A stretch of 64,000 nt of DNA from Paguma larvata. Taxonomy: Eukaryota; Chordata; Mammalia; Carnivora; Viverridae. Shown here piece after piece: positions 1-10,722 of the stretch. Position numbers and translations under genes: made by a program. How positions within the stretch are numbered: the stretch's first letter is position 1; every line of letters begins with the position of its first letter. The notes beneath the pieces were generated by a model. The model searched no databases. It worked only from the letters and a program-made list of their open reading frames with translations, and was not told the origin of the DNA. Where the stretch lies: contig CM057826.1 of the NCBI GenBank assembly GCA_030068075.1, positions 95,965,804 through 96,029,803 of the forward strand, given 5' to 3'.

Positions 1-940
1 GAATTTTGGAGCCCCAAATTCCCTTGTCGCAGCTTGCTCTCAGGTTAGAGATCTCATGCTGGGAGAAACACACTGAGAAGACAAAAGGTCCCTGCCCAGC
101 ACCCTGCTGTTAAGGCATGGATGTCACACTCTTCCCACCTCTGGAGCGGTGGCTCAGAGATTTCTCCAGGGAGTAAGGCAGTCCACAAGAACAGAGAGTT
201 CTGGTATTCCCAAAGGAACTGACTTTATTTGAAACAGAGCATGGGAGAAGTTACAGCCTGAGGATGCTCTGAAAAATATCGGAGATGTTCGTGGCAAGCA
301 ATTAAGAGGCAAGCTCTCAGAGACCAACCAACTAAACTGTAGGGCATCTAGTTTAGGAAAGAGAACAAAGGAAAGAGATAGGTATGAAAAGCCCTTCTGG
401 GGTCAGAACACACCTCACAGACTGCCTGCAGAAGGTGAATTTGAGAAAATCAGACCAAGAATCAATTCATGCCCCAGGCATTGTCAAAGAACAGTAGTGC
501 AATCAGCCAGCAACTAGGGGACACTGTCAGTTTGGTGGGATACCAAGTGAGACAGATATCTTAACAGATCAACCACGGGGGCGGGGGGACAGTCAAAGAG
601 AACCCCACTTATACCAGTGTCATCCTAAGGTAACAGCATGCATGACCGAAGTCTCTACCTTCTGAGAAGCAAGATCATAAGGATCCTATGGGAGAAACAT
701 TTCACTAACACGAGCCAGCCAAATAAACAGGTAAACACCAATAAAAACAATATGGAGGGGAAGGAGATCAGTATCCCAAGTTGGTACAATATATTTTCAA
801 AAATTGCCCAGTTTTCAACAACAACAACAAAAAAAACACCATGGGATATGAAGGAAACAAAGTATGACAAGCACACTGGGAACAAAGTAAGACACAGGAG
901 TTGCGAGAAGATGCCAGATTTAACAAAGACTACAAAACAA
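1..940 (+). repeat. L1M-type LINE, 5'UTR relic
   Basis: The sequence follows the 5' untranslated region of an old mammalian L1 (L1M class). Recognisable stretches include the segment around 375-480 (AAGCCCTTCTGGGGTCAGAA, then CACAGACTGCCTGCAG), AGAGAACCCCACTTATACCA near 599 and CAGTTTTCAACAACAACAAC near 811. The match is clearest from about 200 to 935; the first 200 bases are assigned by continuity and the element may start upstream of the window. Small ORFs on both strands here are chance products of this A-rich leader. No ORF1 or ORF2 follows, so the copy is a fragment. Confidence 0.6.
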
Positions 941-1007
941 AAAAGGAAATGAAGCTTTAAAAAGCAAAGGAAGGTCCAATGACACAGTGTCATCAAGAGA
1001 CATTTTT

Positions 1008-1425
1008 CAATTATTTTGCAACAGAGATTTGTCTTTTCTCCCCACTTATTTATTTCATCATTTATATCAGCAAGAACTCATAGATGTTTATTTTATCTTA
1101 TAATCTGGTTTATAATCCAATACTCCTTCACTTTGTTGTTCCAATTATTCCAGCTTTGTCCATTGTGAGCTGTTTGAGTTGGCTCCTTTGATATGCCCCA
1201 TAAATGGAGAGTTTGGTGGGTTTTGGTGTTTTGTTTTGTTTTGTTTTGTTTGTCTTAGCATTTCTTTGCTTTCCAGCACTACAGGATACTACTGATATAT
1301 TTCCAGCCCAGTCCTTGAATCGGCCATTTCCCCCAAGGAATTCTGGTTCTTTTGATTAGAAAATGGTGTTAAAAACCATGACCTGAAAGCCAGGTTTCTT
1401 CTCTGAGTAATGAAGATGTTCTAAC
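1008..1425 (-). repeat. L1M-type 3'UTR relic, reversed
   Basis: The + strand reads as the complement of an old L1 3'UTR, with the landmarks CATTTTTCAATTATTTTGCA, GAGTTGGCTCC near 1176, CCAGCACTACAGGAT near 1274 and CAAGGAATTCTGGTTC near 1335. It is diverged, and the subfamily is not assigned. Confidence 0.5.
1229..1252. repeat. (TTTTG)n microsatellite
   Basis: About five tandem TTTTG units lie inside the L1-derived sequence. It is short and fairly pure. Confidence 0.85.
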
Positions 1426-1429
1426 ATTA

Positions 1430-1557
1430 ACTGTGGGGATGGTTACACAAATTTGTGACTAAAGTAAGGAGCACTGAATTGTAGACTTTAAACGCGTGCA
1501 TTGTAGGATATGCAAATCTCAATGAAGCTCTCATTAGAAAGAAAAAGAAAATTGGTC
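1430..1557 (+). repeat. L1M 3' end
   Basis: GATGGTTACACAAATTTGTG, ACTGAATTGTAGACTTTAAA and AATCTCAATGAAGCTCTCAT, followed by an A-rich end, match the typical terminus of L1MA/L1MB-like 3'UTRs. The orientation is opposite to the preceding fragment, so it is a separate insertion. Confidence 0.6.
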
Positions 1558-2405
1558 TGGGGGAGTACTCTATTTCAGAAAGCAAAGAAGAACAATTCAG
1601 ACAAACACTGTACATAGTAAATCCTTTGCAGCTCGAATCAAGCATGTGGCCCCGGGGTGAACAACAGGAAGGAATACGTTTGGCATATCAGCTACACATC
1701 AAGAATCACTGCCTACAAGTATGAAAGTCTCTTAACTTTGTGAGCACTTTTTTGAGAAAATTGGACCATCCCAAATCATTCAAATGACCCTTTCTTAGGA
1801 CCATGGGGAGTAATACACATGGTATTGTTTAATTGGAGCTCTGAAACAATAGGAGGGAAAGAACACAGCATCAAAAAGTCCTATATTCCTGGAAACACTT
1901 GGGAGTCTAGCTAGTTCGTCTCTAATGGAAAACATTGCAGTAGTTTCTAGGCAGCCGCCATGAACTTTGAATGCATGCTGGCTGGTAAGAAGCCCCACAC
2001 CCCCATACTCCTCACAAAGACCTGGGGCCATATTGTGCCTCTAAAACTGTCAGGGAACATAAGCCTAAACAGGTGTGAGTGTTGCTGGTTTCCTGAACGT
2101 ACTCAGAAGCCCAGGGCTCCCTCATTCCATGTGTGGGAGACTATTTATTGGTATGGAAAAGAGTGGGAGAAAGAGAAGGAGAGGAGAATTCAGATGCAAG
2201 TGGTTGCACAGCCACCTCTGGTGTTTATTATCACGGCTCCCAGAGAGATGCTCTGCTGACCTCCTAGCTTGTCCTCACTTTATAACTTGTTCGAGAGCCA
2301 ATGCATACTCTCGAGCGTAAGAACACATGTGTGGATAGAAGCACAAATCTGCATAAGGAGTTAGATCAGGACATATACGTACACACATATGAGGGGGGAG
2401 ACTAA
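1558..2405. other. Unique non-coding sequence
   Basis: No repeat family or gene is recognised. Short ORFs on both strands overlap each other and show no domain. Confidence 0.5.
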
Positions 2406-2632
2406 TGTAATGTAATGGAGAGAGCCTCTCTAGAGTGAGACTTAATGGGTCCAAACTCTGGCTTTGCCATTTACCAGTGTAGGGCCATGCGTGTGCTCCC
2501 TCTGTGCCTCAGTTTCCTCATGTGTCAATGGGGAAGAGAATCACACCTACCTCTGGGTTCACTCTAACAGGAGATAATGAATACAGTGTTTGGCATACAG
2601 CAAACATGTAATGTTAGCTATTAATATTATAA
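2406..2632 (+). repeat. MIR SINE relic
   Basis: The MIR core is visible: CTCTGGCTTTGCCATTTACC, then TCTGTGCCTCAGTTTCCTCA, then GGAGATAATGAATA and TGGCATACAGCAAACATG, ending TAGCTATTAATATTAT. The order and orientation are those of a near full-length + strand MIR. Confidence 0.8.
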
Positions 2633-3309
2633 ATAGCATTATGTATACAAGTATTATGCATTGCCGTTTGGACTCTGCCTCCGTTTTAAATTTTAAACAC
2701 AAATAAAAACTCCAAGTAGTCACACAGAATGACAGAATTCATATAACCAAAGTTCTGTTTCTTTGACTTTACAACCACTGTGCTTTCGTTGTTTATTTCA
2801 ACTCTACTGTTTAAATGCAACCATGTGTGGTGCACAGGGGTGGGTTGGAGATAAAAATTGTGCTCTGAAGGCAGTTGAAAAGATTTGGAACCATAAGGGG
2901 CTGGTTCTCAGAACACATGTAGCTGAGTGTGAGTGTGTAGGAGAAGGATTGTATAACTGGGAGGGTTGGACTTCAGTTCCATGTAAAATGCAATGATTAT
3001 TAAAAGATAATAAAGTTGTACATGGGCTAAAGCTTACACATACATTGTTAAAATCAAGAGCAACCTCAATTGTTTCAGTTAGCCCAAAAAAAGATATTTT
3101 GGGGGGACGAGTATTTTATCACTAATGTTGTTTAGAATTGTTAGCATATGTGGATAATGAAAAGCAAACTGACTTATAGTCAGGTTTGCTATTGTTTTTA
3201 ACTTAGCAGTGGACAATGTACCCACACGCTTACTGCCTGCACTCAGTATGACCACACCCTACTTCCTGCACTCAGTAGGACCACTCGCTCTCCATCTCCT
3301 TGGTTCATC
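2633..3309. other. Unique sequence with a 29-bp tandem duplication
   Basis: No gene or named repeat is seen. Around 3226-3283 a segment of about 29 bp containing CCTGCACTCAGTA occurs twice in tandem (shared core at 3236-3248 and 3265-3277), with several differences between the copies. Confidence 0.55.
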
Positions 3310-3473
3310 ACTGCCACCAGCAAATTAGGAATGTTCTAGTTCCACATCCTTAACATTTGGTGTCCTCAGTCTTTAAAAATTTTAGACATTCTAGTGGGTG
3401 TGTGATATCTAATTTGTGGTTTTAATTTTAATTTGTAATTAGTGATATTGGATACTTTTTCATGTACATTTAG

Positions 3474-3510
<37 letters not shown>

Positions 3511-3720
3511 CATATATATATATATTCCTTTGAGAAGCATGTTAAGTTTTTATTGGAGCTATTCAGCTTTTTATTCTTGGGATATAAGAATTCTTTATAG
3601 ATTATGTATTTTACAAATATTTTTTCTCAGATGATGGCTTTCCTATTCATTTTCTTAATGTTATCTCTAAACAGTGTTATCTTTTGTAGTAATTTCTCCC
3701 TTTTCATTCTGTATTTGGCG
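3310..3720 (-). repeat. L1M 3' region, reversed
   Basis: The + strand resembles the complement of the ORF2/3'UTR end of an old L1: GCCACCAGCAAATTAGGAA, CCACATCCTTAACATTTGG, CATTCTAGTGGGTGTGTGAT, AAGAATTCTTTATAGATTAT and TTTACAAATATTTTTTCTCA appear in the expected order. It is split by an AT microsatellite. Confidence 0.65.
3476..3526. repeat. (AT)n microsatellite
   Basis: About 25 AT dinucleotides with two CA-containing interruptions, inside the reversed L1 fragment. Confidence 0.95.
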
Positions 3721-3794
3721 CATACTTGATAAAAAATAAAAGAATGTATCATTTATTCTAGAAGTCTGTCAACATTAGGAATACTTCTCAAGAA

Positions 3795-4010
3795 ACGACT
3801 TTGAGTTTGGTCAGTCTCTATTTCTCACTTGTGAGCATAAGAGTATATACACATGTGCTATTTTATTCATTTCTGTTCTTTGTTATTTCCTTCCTTGAAT
3901 GTTGTTACCCTTTTTCCAACTTGTGAGTTAAACCCTGGGCTCATTTTTGCTTTTAATCATTCTTATTTCCTGATAAACATACTTAAAGCTACATATACCC
4001 AAGACCTGCT
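3795..4010 (-). repeat. L1 ORF2 relic, reversed
   Basis: Read in reverse this resembles a degraded segment of the L1 ORF2 reverse-transcriptase region; the + strand shows GTCAGTCTCTATTTCTCACT and TTCTTTGTTATTTCCTTCCT. Reading frames are broken. Its order relative to the fragment at 4755 is not that of a single element, so at least two L1 pieces are present. Confidence 0.45.
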
Positions 4011-4754
4011 GTGTGTGTTTCCTTAGACTCCTAGAAAGAAGCAGCATTATTAGAAGGCAATTTTTAAAATATGGAAATTCACCAAATTTGGGGACTTGGA
4101 AAGAGAAAGAGAGGAAGAAATTAGCTGGGAGGGAGAGAATAGTAAATTCATTAACTGCTTTTCCCAGCAGGGTTTTGCTATCTTGATATTACTGGGATAG
4201 TGCTGGTCTGAGTGATAAGGCCTCTTTATATGGCCCTGGAGTGGGTAAAGAATTATTCAAAGGCACCTGGGAAAGCAGAACTTTGTTTCGCTGACCTATC
4301 CTCTCCTAACTGCCTCTGCGTGTCCCACTGCCAGCCTCCAGGCACCACAAACTGCCTCACTGCCTGTAGCCCTCCACTCCTAACACAAACACACACACAC
4401 ATACGCACACACACGTTTCAGATTCCCAAGGATTTTTCACTTTTTTTCTTTTAGTTTCAGCTCCCTGTTTTCTTATTTCAGTAGTTCCTATATAGTTGAC
4501 GCCAGAGGAAAGAAACACCCGCAGGCCATGGTAACCCAACATCTTGATGGGGGCCAGAAGCGCTCTCTTAGCTATTCTTTACTCTTTGTGCCTGAAGATT
4601 ACTTCAAAAATAATTTCTCTACTTTCTTCCCAAAAGCCTCTCTGGAACTTCAATCATAATTGTCATTCAACTGTAAGTGAATTTGTAAACACCTAAGATG
4701 TTTACGTTAGGCAATATTGCCATTCAGCCATCCAGTTTGTGAGTTGGGATATTC
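4011..4754. other. Unique sequence
   Basis: No gene is seen. The stretch contains a CA microsatellite and otherwise unassigned DNA, including an ORF of about 80 codons that runs through that microsatellite and is therefore not credible. Confidence 0.5.
4384..4414. repeat. (CA)n microsatellite, interrupted
   Basis: A CA tract of about 31 bases, broken by CATACG in the middle. Confidence 0.9.
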
Positions 4755-4935
4755 AAATATTATTTTATAGCTCTCAAAAAGTATTTACTCATATAGGTCT
4801 CACTCATTTCTTGACAAATTTCTTTAACCATCTTATGTCTTTTCCTGTTATAGGGAGTGGGATTATTTTTCCATTTTACTTTGTAACTAATCATTGCTGA
4901 TTGACAGAAAAGTATACTGATATTTATGGACATAT
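4755..4935 (-). repeat. L1 ORF2 relic, reversed
   Basis: The order TTTATAGCTCTCAAAAAGTA, AATTTCTTTAACCATCTTAT, GGGAGTGGGATTATTTTTCC and CATTGCTGATTGACAG follows the complement of an internal L1 ORF2 segment. It is degraded and carries no intact frame. Confidence 0.5.
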
Positions 4936-5534
4936 TCACTGTTCAACGTCTCTCCTGTCCTTTCCTATCAATTCTAATAATTAGAGAGAAATAGGTTTTA
5001 AAACATCTTCTCAAAAACAAATAAAAATTACACTTTCTTTTCATAGTAAAGACATACATACATGTATTTACTTTACATAGTAAAGACATACATATATGTA
5101 TGTATTAGGGGCTTTGTAGTCTTCTGAGAGTTTATAGGTCATTATACGTAAGATCTTTTTCCCATCATAAATGTAATACAGATGAAAATTTTAAGTATTA
5201 ATTAGATCAAGGGACCTCACAGTACTCAGTGATATCCAATATTTATATTTTTCTATGAACACAGACACACACACCCCTGCATATAAGGATTGGCTTATGT
5301 CTAGAAAGGGTGCATGACAGAATTTCAGACATGACTAGACATGTCCAGTAGCCTTGACACTACAGCGAACCAAAATGAGTGTTTCTACAGTCATTTGTGG
5401 ACACACACAGAGCAGAGAAAAATTTCAAACACCCAATGAATACAACCGCACCTGAGATCAATTGAGACAACTCTGTGCCTTCTTATGTCAGCTCACACAG
5501 AGATGACCAGAGAATGGGAAAGTCAGGGACAATG
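4936..5534. other. Unique AT-rich sequence with a short duplication and a palindrome
   Basis: CATAGTAAAGACATACATA occurs at 5042-5060 and again at 5075-5093. The second copy leads into a perfect 18-bp palindrome at 5086-5103. Nothing else is recognised. Confidence 0.6.
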
Positions 5535-5705
5535 CAGCATAGGGCAAAAAGCAAAGGCTCGGGGGTCAGTTGAATAGGTTTAAATCCAAGCTCTGGGTAT
5601 TTGTTAGTGGGGCGGCTCAGGCAAATCTGAACACTTCTGAACTTCATTTTCTCTTCTGTATACTAAAGAAAATAGAATCTACCAGAGGAGGGAGTTAAGA
5701 TTTTA
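5535..5705 (+). repeat. MIR SINE relic
   Basis: AAAGCAAAGGCTCGGGGGTC, TTTAAATCCAAGCTCTGGGT, ACTTCATTTTCTCTTCTGTA and AAAATAGAATCTACC follow the MIR order (tRNA-like region, core, then the CTCAGTTTCC-type segment) with substantial divergence. Confidence 0.6.
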
Positions 5706-5844
5706 AGATTATCATCTATCTGGGGTGTGTGGGGGTGGGTGTGTATGTTTGTTTTCCTTAGGAGCAACGGTTCAGGATTCGCTAATTAAGTTCACTGCAA
5801 CTTTGTAGAGAACATAACTACTGAGAATAAAAAGTATCAACTAT

Positions 5845-6054
5845 TTTTTTAATTTTTTTTTAATATTTATATTTTGAGAGAGAGACAGTGTGAATGGAGG
5901 AAGGGGTAGAGAGGGAGAGAGATGCAGAATCCGAAGGAGGCCCCAGGCTCTGAGCTGTCAGCACAGAACCTGATGCAGGGTTTGAATTCACTGACTGAGA
6001 TCATGACCTGAGCTGAGGTCCAATGCTTAACCAGCTGAGCCACCCAGACGCCCC
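5845..6054 (-). repeat. CAN SINE (felid type)
   Basis: Full-size carnivore tRNA-derived SINE on the - strand. The + strand shows a T-rich tail, a GAGAGAGAGACAG-type region, CTCTGAGCTGTCAGCACAGA, GAGATCATGACCTGAGC and GCTGAGCCACCCAGACGCCC. It is flanked by 8-bp target-site duplications TCAACTAT at 5837-5844 and 6055-6062. The short - strand ORF across it is SINE-derived. Confidence 0.95.
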
Positions 6055-6074
6055 TCAACTATATTTAAATACAT

Positions 6075-6665
6075 TATTTCATTTGCTTGATTTGGACTTT
6101 AGAAAAATGGCATCATATTGTATGCAATCTTGTAAAACCTGGGTTTTTTCCTTCTTCGCTAATTATTTATGAGGTTCTGCATTATGTATATACTAGCTCT
6201 GATTCATTTATTCCCACTGCTATATAGTACTCCACGATCACTCTATATTCTTAAGTCTGCCTACTGACGACCTTTCAGACTGTTTGTGAGAGCAAAAACT
6301 ATCCAGTGTGCTTGGGTCATTCCTGTAGATGTATCAGAAATTATCAAAGGGCTATGTCCCGGAACAGAATTACTGCTGAGTCAAAGAAAACAAATTATTT
6401 TCTGGCATGGTAGTACCAGTGCACACACGCTCCAGAGTATATAAGCAACCCCTTCATCTACACTCCCATCAGCACTTGCTGTTGTCACATTTCTCAATTG
6501 TTTGCTAATCCAGTAAAAATTAGGTTGTCATTGGGTTTAATGTCCATTTTCTACCTACTTGTGAAATTGAGCATTTCGTCCCATGTATATTCCTCATTTG
6601 TCTTTCCTTTACCATAAAGTATCTAATTCTGTCATTTGCTGAATTTGTTTTATTTTTGTTGATTT
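6075..6665 (-). repeat. L1M 3' region, reversed
   Basis: The + strand follows the complement of an old L1 3' region: TGGCATCATATTGTATGCAA, CTCCACGATCACTCTATATT, CTTCATCTACACTCCCATCA and GCACTTGCTGTTGTCACATT (the degraded CACCAGCAGTG...CCAACACTTG segment), and GAAATTGAGCATTTCGTCCC. It is strongly diverged. Confidence 0.6.
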
Positions 6666-7544
6666 CACACCTTACTAATTCTTTGTCTCTTCTCCATACC
6701 CAACATTTGTTGGTTTATCTCTTCCGCAAGTTTGAATCTCACCTCTTTGCTTTCTTTGTGGTCTCATGTGATAATCAGAAATTTGTCATTTGAGTTTCAT
6801 TATTCTTTTATTTCTATAGTCCCAGCGATCTATCCCCATTCTGCCTCTTCTGGGCAATCACAACAAGTAAGAGACAGCAGAGATTGGTATTTTCACCTCT
6901 ATGGTGTTCCCTAGGAACAAGCCTGAAAATAACTTTGTGGTGAGGAGATCAGCACAGTGTCTTTGCTCACAGGGAAGAAAAACAGACCTGGCTCCAGCTT
7001 ACCAAAACAACAGAAAAAAAAAAATGTATTTCACTTCAAAAAGAAGAAACCTTGAAATCGGACTGGCAAACCCAGCCGTCTGGCTACCTTTCATGACCCC
7101 CAAACCATCCCGCATTAATCCGGCTTTTCCTGGATTTCTCATTCAGATTGTCCCGGCCACTCTTAGCCTGTGTACCCTCTACCATAAATCTTTCTCTTTA
7201 GGGCTTTACTGATGAGGAATAAATGTGGTAAATCTGGCACTTTTCACTTTTTAAAGTTCTTTATCATTGTTATGCCCATAAGCTTGTCACCATTGAGTTT
7301 CCCTGTTTTGAGAGAAAAAGAGCAACATTCTTTTCCATACTTATGTAATTCTTATTTCCAGTTATTCTTCACATGTGTGTGTGTTAAAAGAGGAAGTCAG
7401 ATTATTTGTGCATCTACTTGGTCCAAGCTTTTCCTAGAATTTATGAGCAAGCTGCCCTAAGAGGATAAAAAGGAGCTGGGAAGGTAGGCAGAAAAGAGTG
7501 AATCAGGATCTTGTTATGATCTATTTCTTCTTCTTCTCTGGGCA
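6666..7544. other. Unique sequence
   Basis: No repeat is recognised beyond possible L1 continuation to about 6815. An ORF of about 103 codons (6901-7212, +) is low-complexity and shows no domain. A pyrimidine tract ending in CAG at 7524-7545 looks like a splice acceptor and is discussed as a finding. Confidence 0.45.
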
Positions 7545-7549
7545 GCTTT

Positions 7550-8270
7550 CAAAGGGATCGCGGAGTCTGGTTTCGGGCTATTCCTTGTACAGGTTACCTC
7601 TCTCCCAAGGTGCGTGGTTAAGTGGAGGGCTTAACCTGAGAAAGCGCCTCCATTTTCTTGGACTTTCGCGGTTTAGACACAGTTTTGTTCATAGAACCAA
7701 GGATGCCGAGAAAAAAAAAAAGAAAAAGATTTGAAAACCAGTTCCTTCCTCGAAGAAAACCTGCCAGCTAAGGGGACTCTCCTTCTCTGGTTGGTCTGTG
7801 AGCTTGTGTTTTCAGAGGTGCAGTCCTTGTTCTCCAGAAGAATCGGCCATCCCCAGTTCTCTAATATCGCCTCTCTGCAAAGTCTCCCTTACGGGTCCAA
7901 TGTGTTGAAACAATAACTGCGGGTGCATGCCTGCGAGTCAGCGGGGGAGGTGGGGGGTGGAGGCCAGGGAAAAGGGTTTCCCAGCTTTGTGTGAGAAGGT
8001 GAAAATGAGGTGGCAGCTTTCGCAGCCGATTCTGGGCCCTTTTCTTCCTGCCAGAGTGCAAGTGCCAGCTGAGGCCTAATACCTTGTTTCATTGTGTGAA
8101 GACAGGAAAGAGATCTCTCAATTATCTTCAAATTAACTGCCTCTTGCCATTATCTGTTCCCTGAGGACCAATCAGAGCGTGGGTTGGAAAAAGCTGGGAG
8201 CCAGCCTACCACTTCAGCCACTCCCTGGGATCCCTTCCCACCGACCCCCTCCCCTACGCTCGCTCGGCCA
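7550..8270. promoter_or_regulatory. CpG-denser, repeat-free patch; candidate promoter or enhancer
   Basis: By eye about 20 CpG dinucleotides fall in some 720 bp, clearly more than in the rest of the window, and no interspersed repeat is visible. Clusters include ATCGCGG at 7558, TTTCGCGG near 7666, GTTATTGTTT-free GC stretches near 7930, TTCGCAGCCG near 8019 and TACGCTCGCTCGGCC near 8256. A CCAAT box lies at 8168-8172. It is too weak to call a CpG island without computing observed/expected CpG. No transcript start or conserved ORF is seen, so the function is inferred from composition only. Confidence 0.35.
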
Positions 8271-10420
8271 AAATCATCTGTGACTGCCATTGCTCATGAC
8301 AAACTTTAATGCTTTAATTAGGAAGCATCTGTGTGTCCACTCTTCACAAACACCATATGGTGCTCGGTACGACGAAATAGGTTTCATTTTCATGAAGGCA
8401 AAGCCTTAGGAAAGGGCAGTATTTTGAATATCGCTTGTTGTTTCCACGCTGGGTGAAGAATACATTTGCATCAGTGTTTGAACAAAGCAGTTGTTCTCTA
8501 CCTGGTGTAGGGAATTAAAAAAAGTTTTCCCTTCTTACCTTCTAGGTTCTTTGGCTAGTCTAATCACTACATTTCTGTAAGAGAGGTTAACAGGAGCACT
8601 CCCATAGTGCTGCCTATGGGAGCACTGTAAAGATATGAGAACTCAAACGGCAAAATAAAAGGTATTTTAGACTTATATAACATCCTCAACTAAGAAAAGG
8701 GGCAGAGTCCTGGAGGTACAAAGGGGAGAAAAGCCGCTCCCAGGAAGGCAGAGGAGATGGTTAGAAAACAACAGTTGCCCTATTATGCAGATAAGTGTGT
8801 TAGGTAAAAGGGGTCTCTGGTAATAGCTTCATTTCTGGAACAGGCCCCCTTTCCACTGTAAATTTAGGCAGCTGAGGGGGAGGTAAAAAGCTTCTGCTGG
8901 GTTTTGATTGCCTTCGGCTCAAAATAATCTTTATGCCAAAGCAACATATTTTGGGGTTGCAAATCTGCTCCCTTTTGCTGGCAAAACTTGGAGGATGAGA
9001 TGGCTTATATTAGAATAAAGCAGAATTCTACTTTTAAGGCTCAAACACTGAAAGCCCCTTAGAAGTATATTCCAAGAATCCTCTCAACCGTCTAAAGATT
9101 TAGGATAAAAGATGCACTGTACTAACATTTCAAATTTTAAACAGGATGATAGAATAGCCATCTCTTACGTGTTTAATATAGAAAATCTGGGGCCCGGTCT
9201 CAGAATGTTGAAAAGGCACCCACTCACCAAAGCAGTCTGCCCGTCCTGCTCTGAGCAAGGCCTTTTCAAGGACAAACTGTGCGGGAAAATCAAGTACGTT
9301 GCTTCTCTGACAGCGAGAAACTGACTTGGGAAACACGCCCCTACGGGATATGGTCTTTGGATTTGTTTTCCTTTCAAATATTGTGTCCTTACAATAACAA
9401 ACCTAAGCTTTCCCAAGTTCACATTTTCTCTGAAATTAAAGAGCTTACAACCAGGCCAAATTTTGAGATCTTTCCTCCAGTGAGGAATGAGAGGAGATAA
9501 AGGCCAAATTCCAACATGGGACTTTTCCTGCCTTTATGCAAATCACTCAACATGCAAATGATGAGATAATTAAACCATGATGGTATTTCAATAAGGCCTG
9601 TATATTTTCTTCACTGCCTAGGTCAGCTACCATTCTTTCGTTGAAGGCAATAGGAAAGCGTTACAAAAAGTCCCTCCGGGGGGTCAGGGATTGGACAGGG
9701 AAGGGCTGTAATTACTCATTTTTGTTTTAAAATAAATAAAGCAATGGATGCTATGAAGTGAACACCATCCTTCTGTTCCCAAATGAGGAGACTGGTTTCT
9801 TTCTTCCTGACCACCAGGGCCCCCGTTCTTCACTCCAGCCTGGGTGTCAGTCACCCCAGTTTCCTCTCAGGCTTGACTACGTAATTATGAGCTACCACAC
9901 GTGGCTTCTGAGACACAACTTTAATTATCCCAACTCAGAGCACACAACAGACTCTGAATTGACTGAACAAAAGCCTATTAGAAGGTGATCCCCTGTGTTC
10001 ATATGGCAATTATTATCAAGGGCCATGGCGGCTATGGAATTATCTCTGCAATATCTCACCAACCTTCTACGCTGAAGTCACGTGAATGATGATTTGTGCC
10101 ATAATCTCATTTCCTTTAATGGTGTGACAGCAAAAACAAAGGGAGGGGGGCGCTGCGTGGCTCTGGCCAGAAACTCAATTCAGAAGGCTACCGCAGATGT
10201 GCAAACACAGAACACCGAGCCATTATTGTTGATGGCCTCTATCTTTACACCCAGCGAGCTTGGGGCTGGGAACAGAGGGGTTTTACCACTCTCAGAGTTA
10301 GCCCCTGAGGCACCCAGCAAGAGCAGCAGAAGGTCCCTGTGAATGCAAATGGAGAGGAACCACTCAGCAATGTGGTCCAATGTGTTCTTTCCCTAAGAAG
10401 ATTTTTGTAAAAGCGTAAAG
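8271..10420. promoter_or_regulatory. Repeat-free block with octamer and homeodomain-type motifs; candidate enhancer cluster
   Basis: About 2.1 kb contains no recognised repeat. The octamer ATGCAAAT (POU-type) occurs at 9536-9543, 9552-9559 and 10343-10350, and in reverse at 8464-8471. The pair at 9536 and 9552 is followed by TAATTA at 9567-9572. TTTAATTAGG lies near 8313, TACGTAATTATGAG near 9880 and TTTAATTATCCC near 9921. These features are common in developmental enhancers but are not diagnostic. Short ORFs here overlap on both strands and are not credible genes. Confidence 0.35.
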
Positions 10421-10525
10421 AGTTATTCCACTGCAATGACAAAGTTTTGAAATAAAGGGCATTAATGAGATGCTCATGGGACTTTTCTTTGCTAGAACTA
10501 AGAATACTTGGCTCACTCAAGATGC

Positions 10526-10722
10526 AGGCCCTTGGGGAGCTCAGTTGGTTACACGTCTGACTCTTGATTTTGGCTCAGGTCATGATCTCCTGGTTTGTGA
10601 ATTTGATCCTGTGTCAGGCTCAGTACTGACAGTGCAGAGCCTGCTTGGGGTTCTCGCTCTCCCTCTCTCTCTCTCTGCCCCTACCTTGGGGTTAATCTCT
10701 AAAATAAATAAATTTTAAAAAG
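10526..10722 (+). repeat. CAN SINE (older subfamily)
   Basis: CTTGGGGAGCTCAGTTGGTT, TTTTGGCTCAGGTCATGATC and an A-rich AAATAAATAAATTTT tail mark a CAN SINE on the + strand. The body reads CTGACAGTGCAGAGCCTGCT followed by TGGGGTTCTC. This differs from the commoner ACAGCTCAGAGCCTGGAGCC body and suggests an older or separate subfamily. Confidence 0.93.

Noticed and set aside
638..996. Overlapping ORFs of 104 (+) and 113 (-) codons
   Set aside because: They lie in the L1M 5'UTR relic; the L1 leader does not encode these products.
3476..3526. AT tract considered as a possible origin or promoter element
   Set aside because: A plain dinucleotide microsatellite in a reversed L1 explains it.
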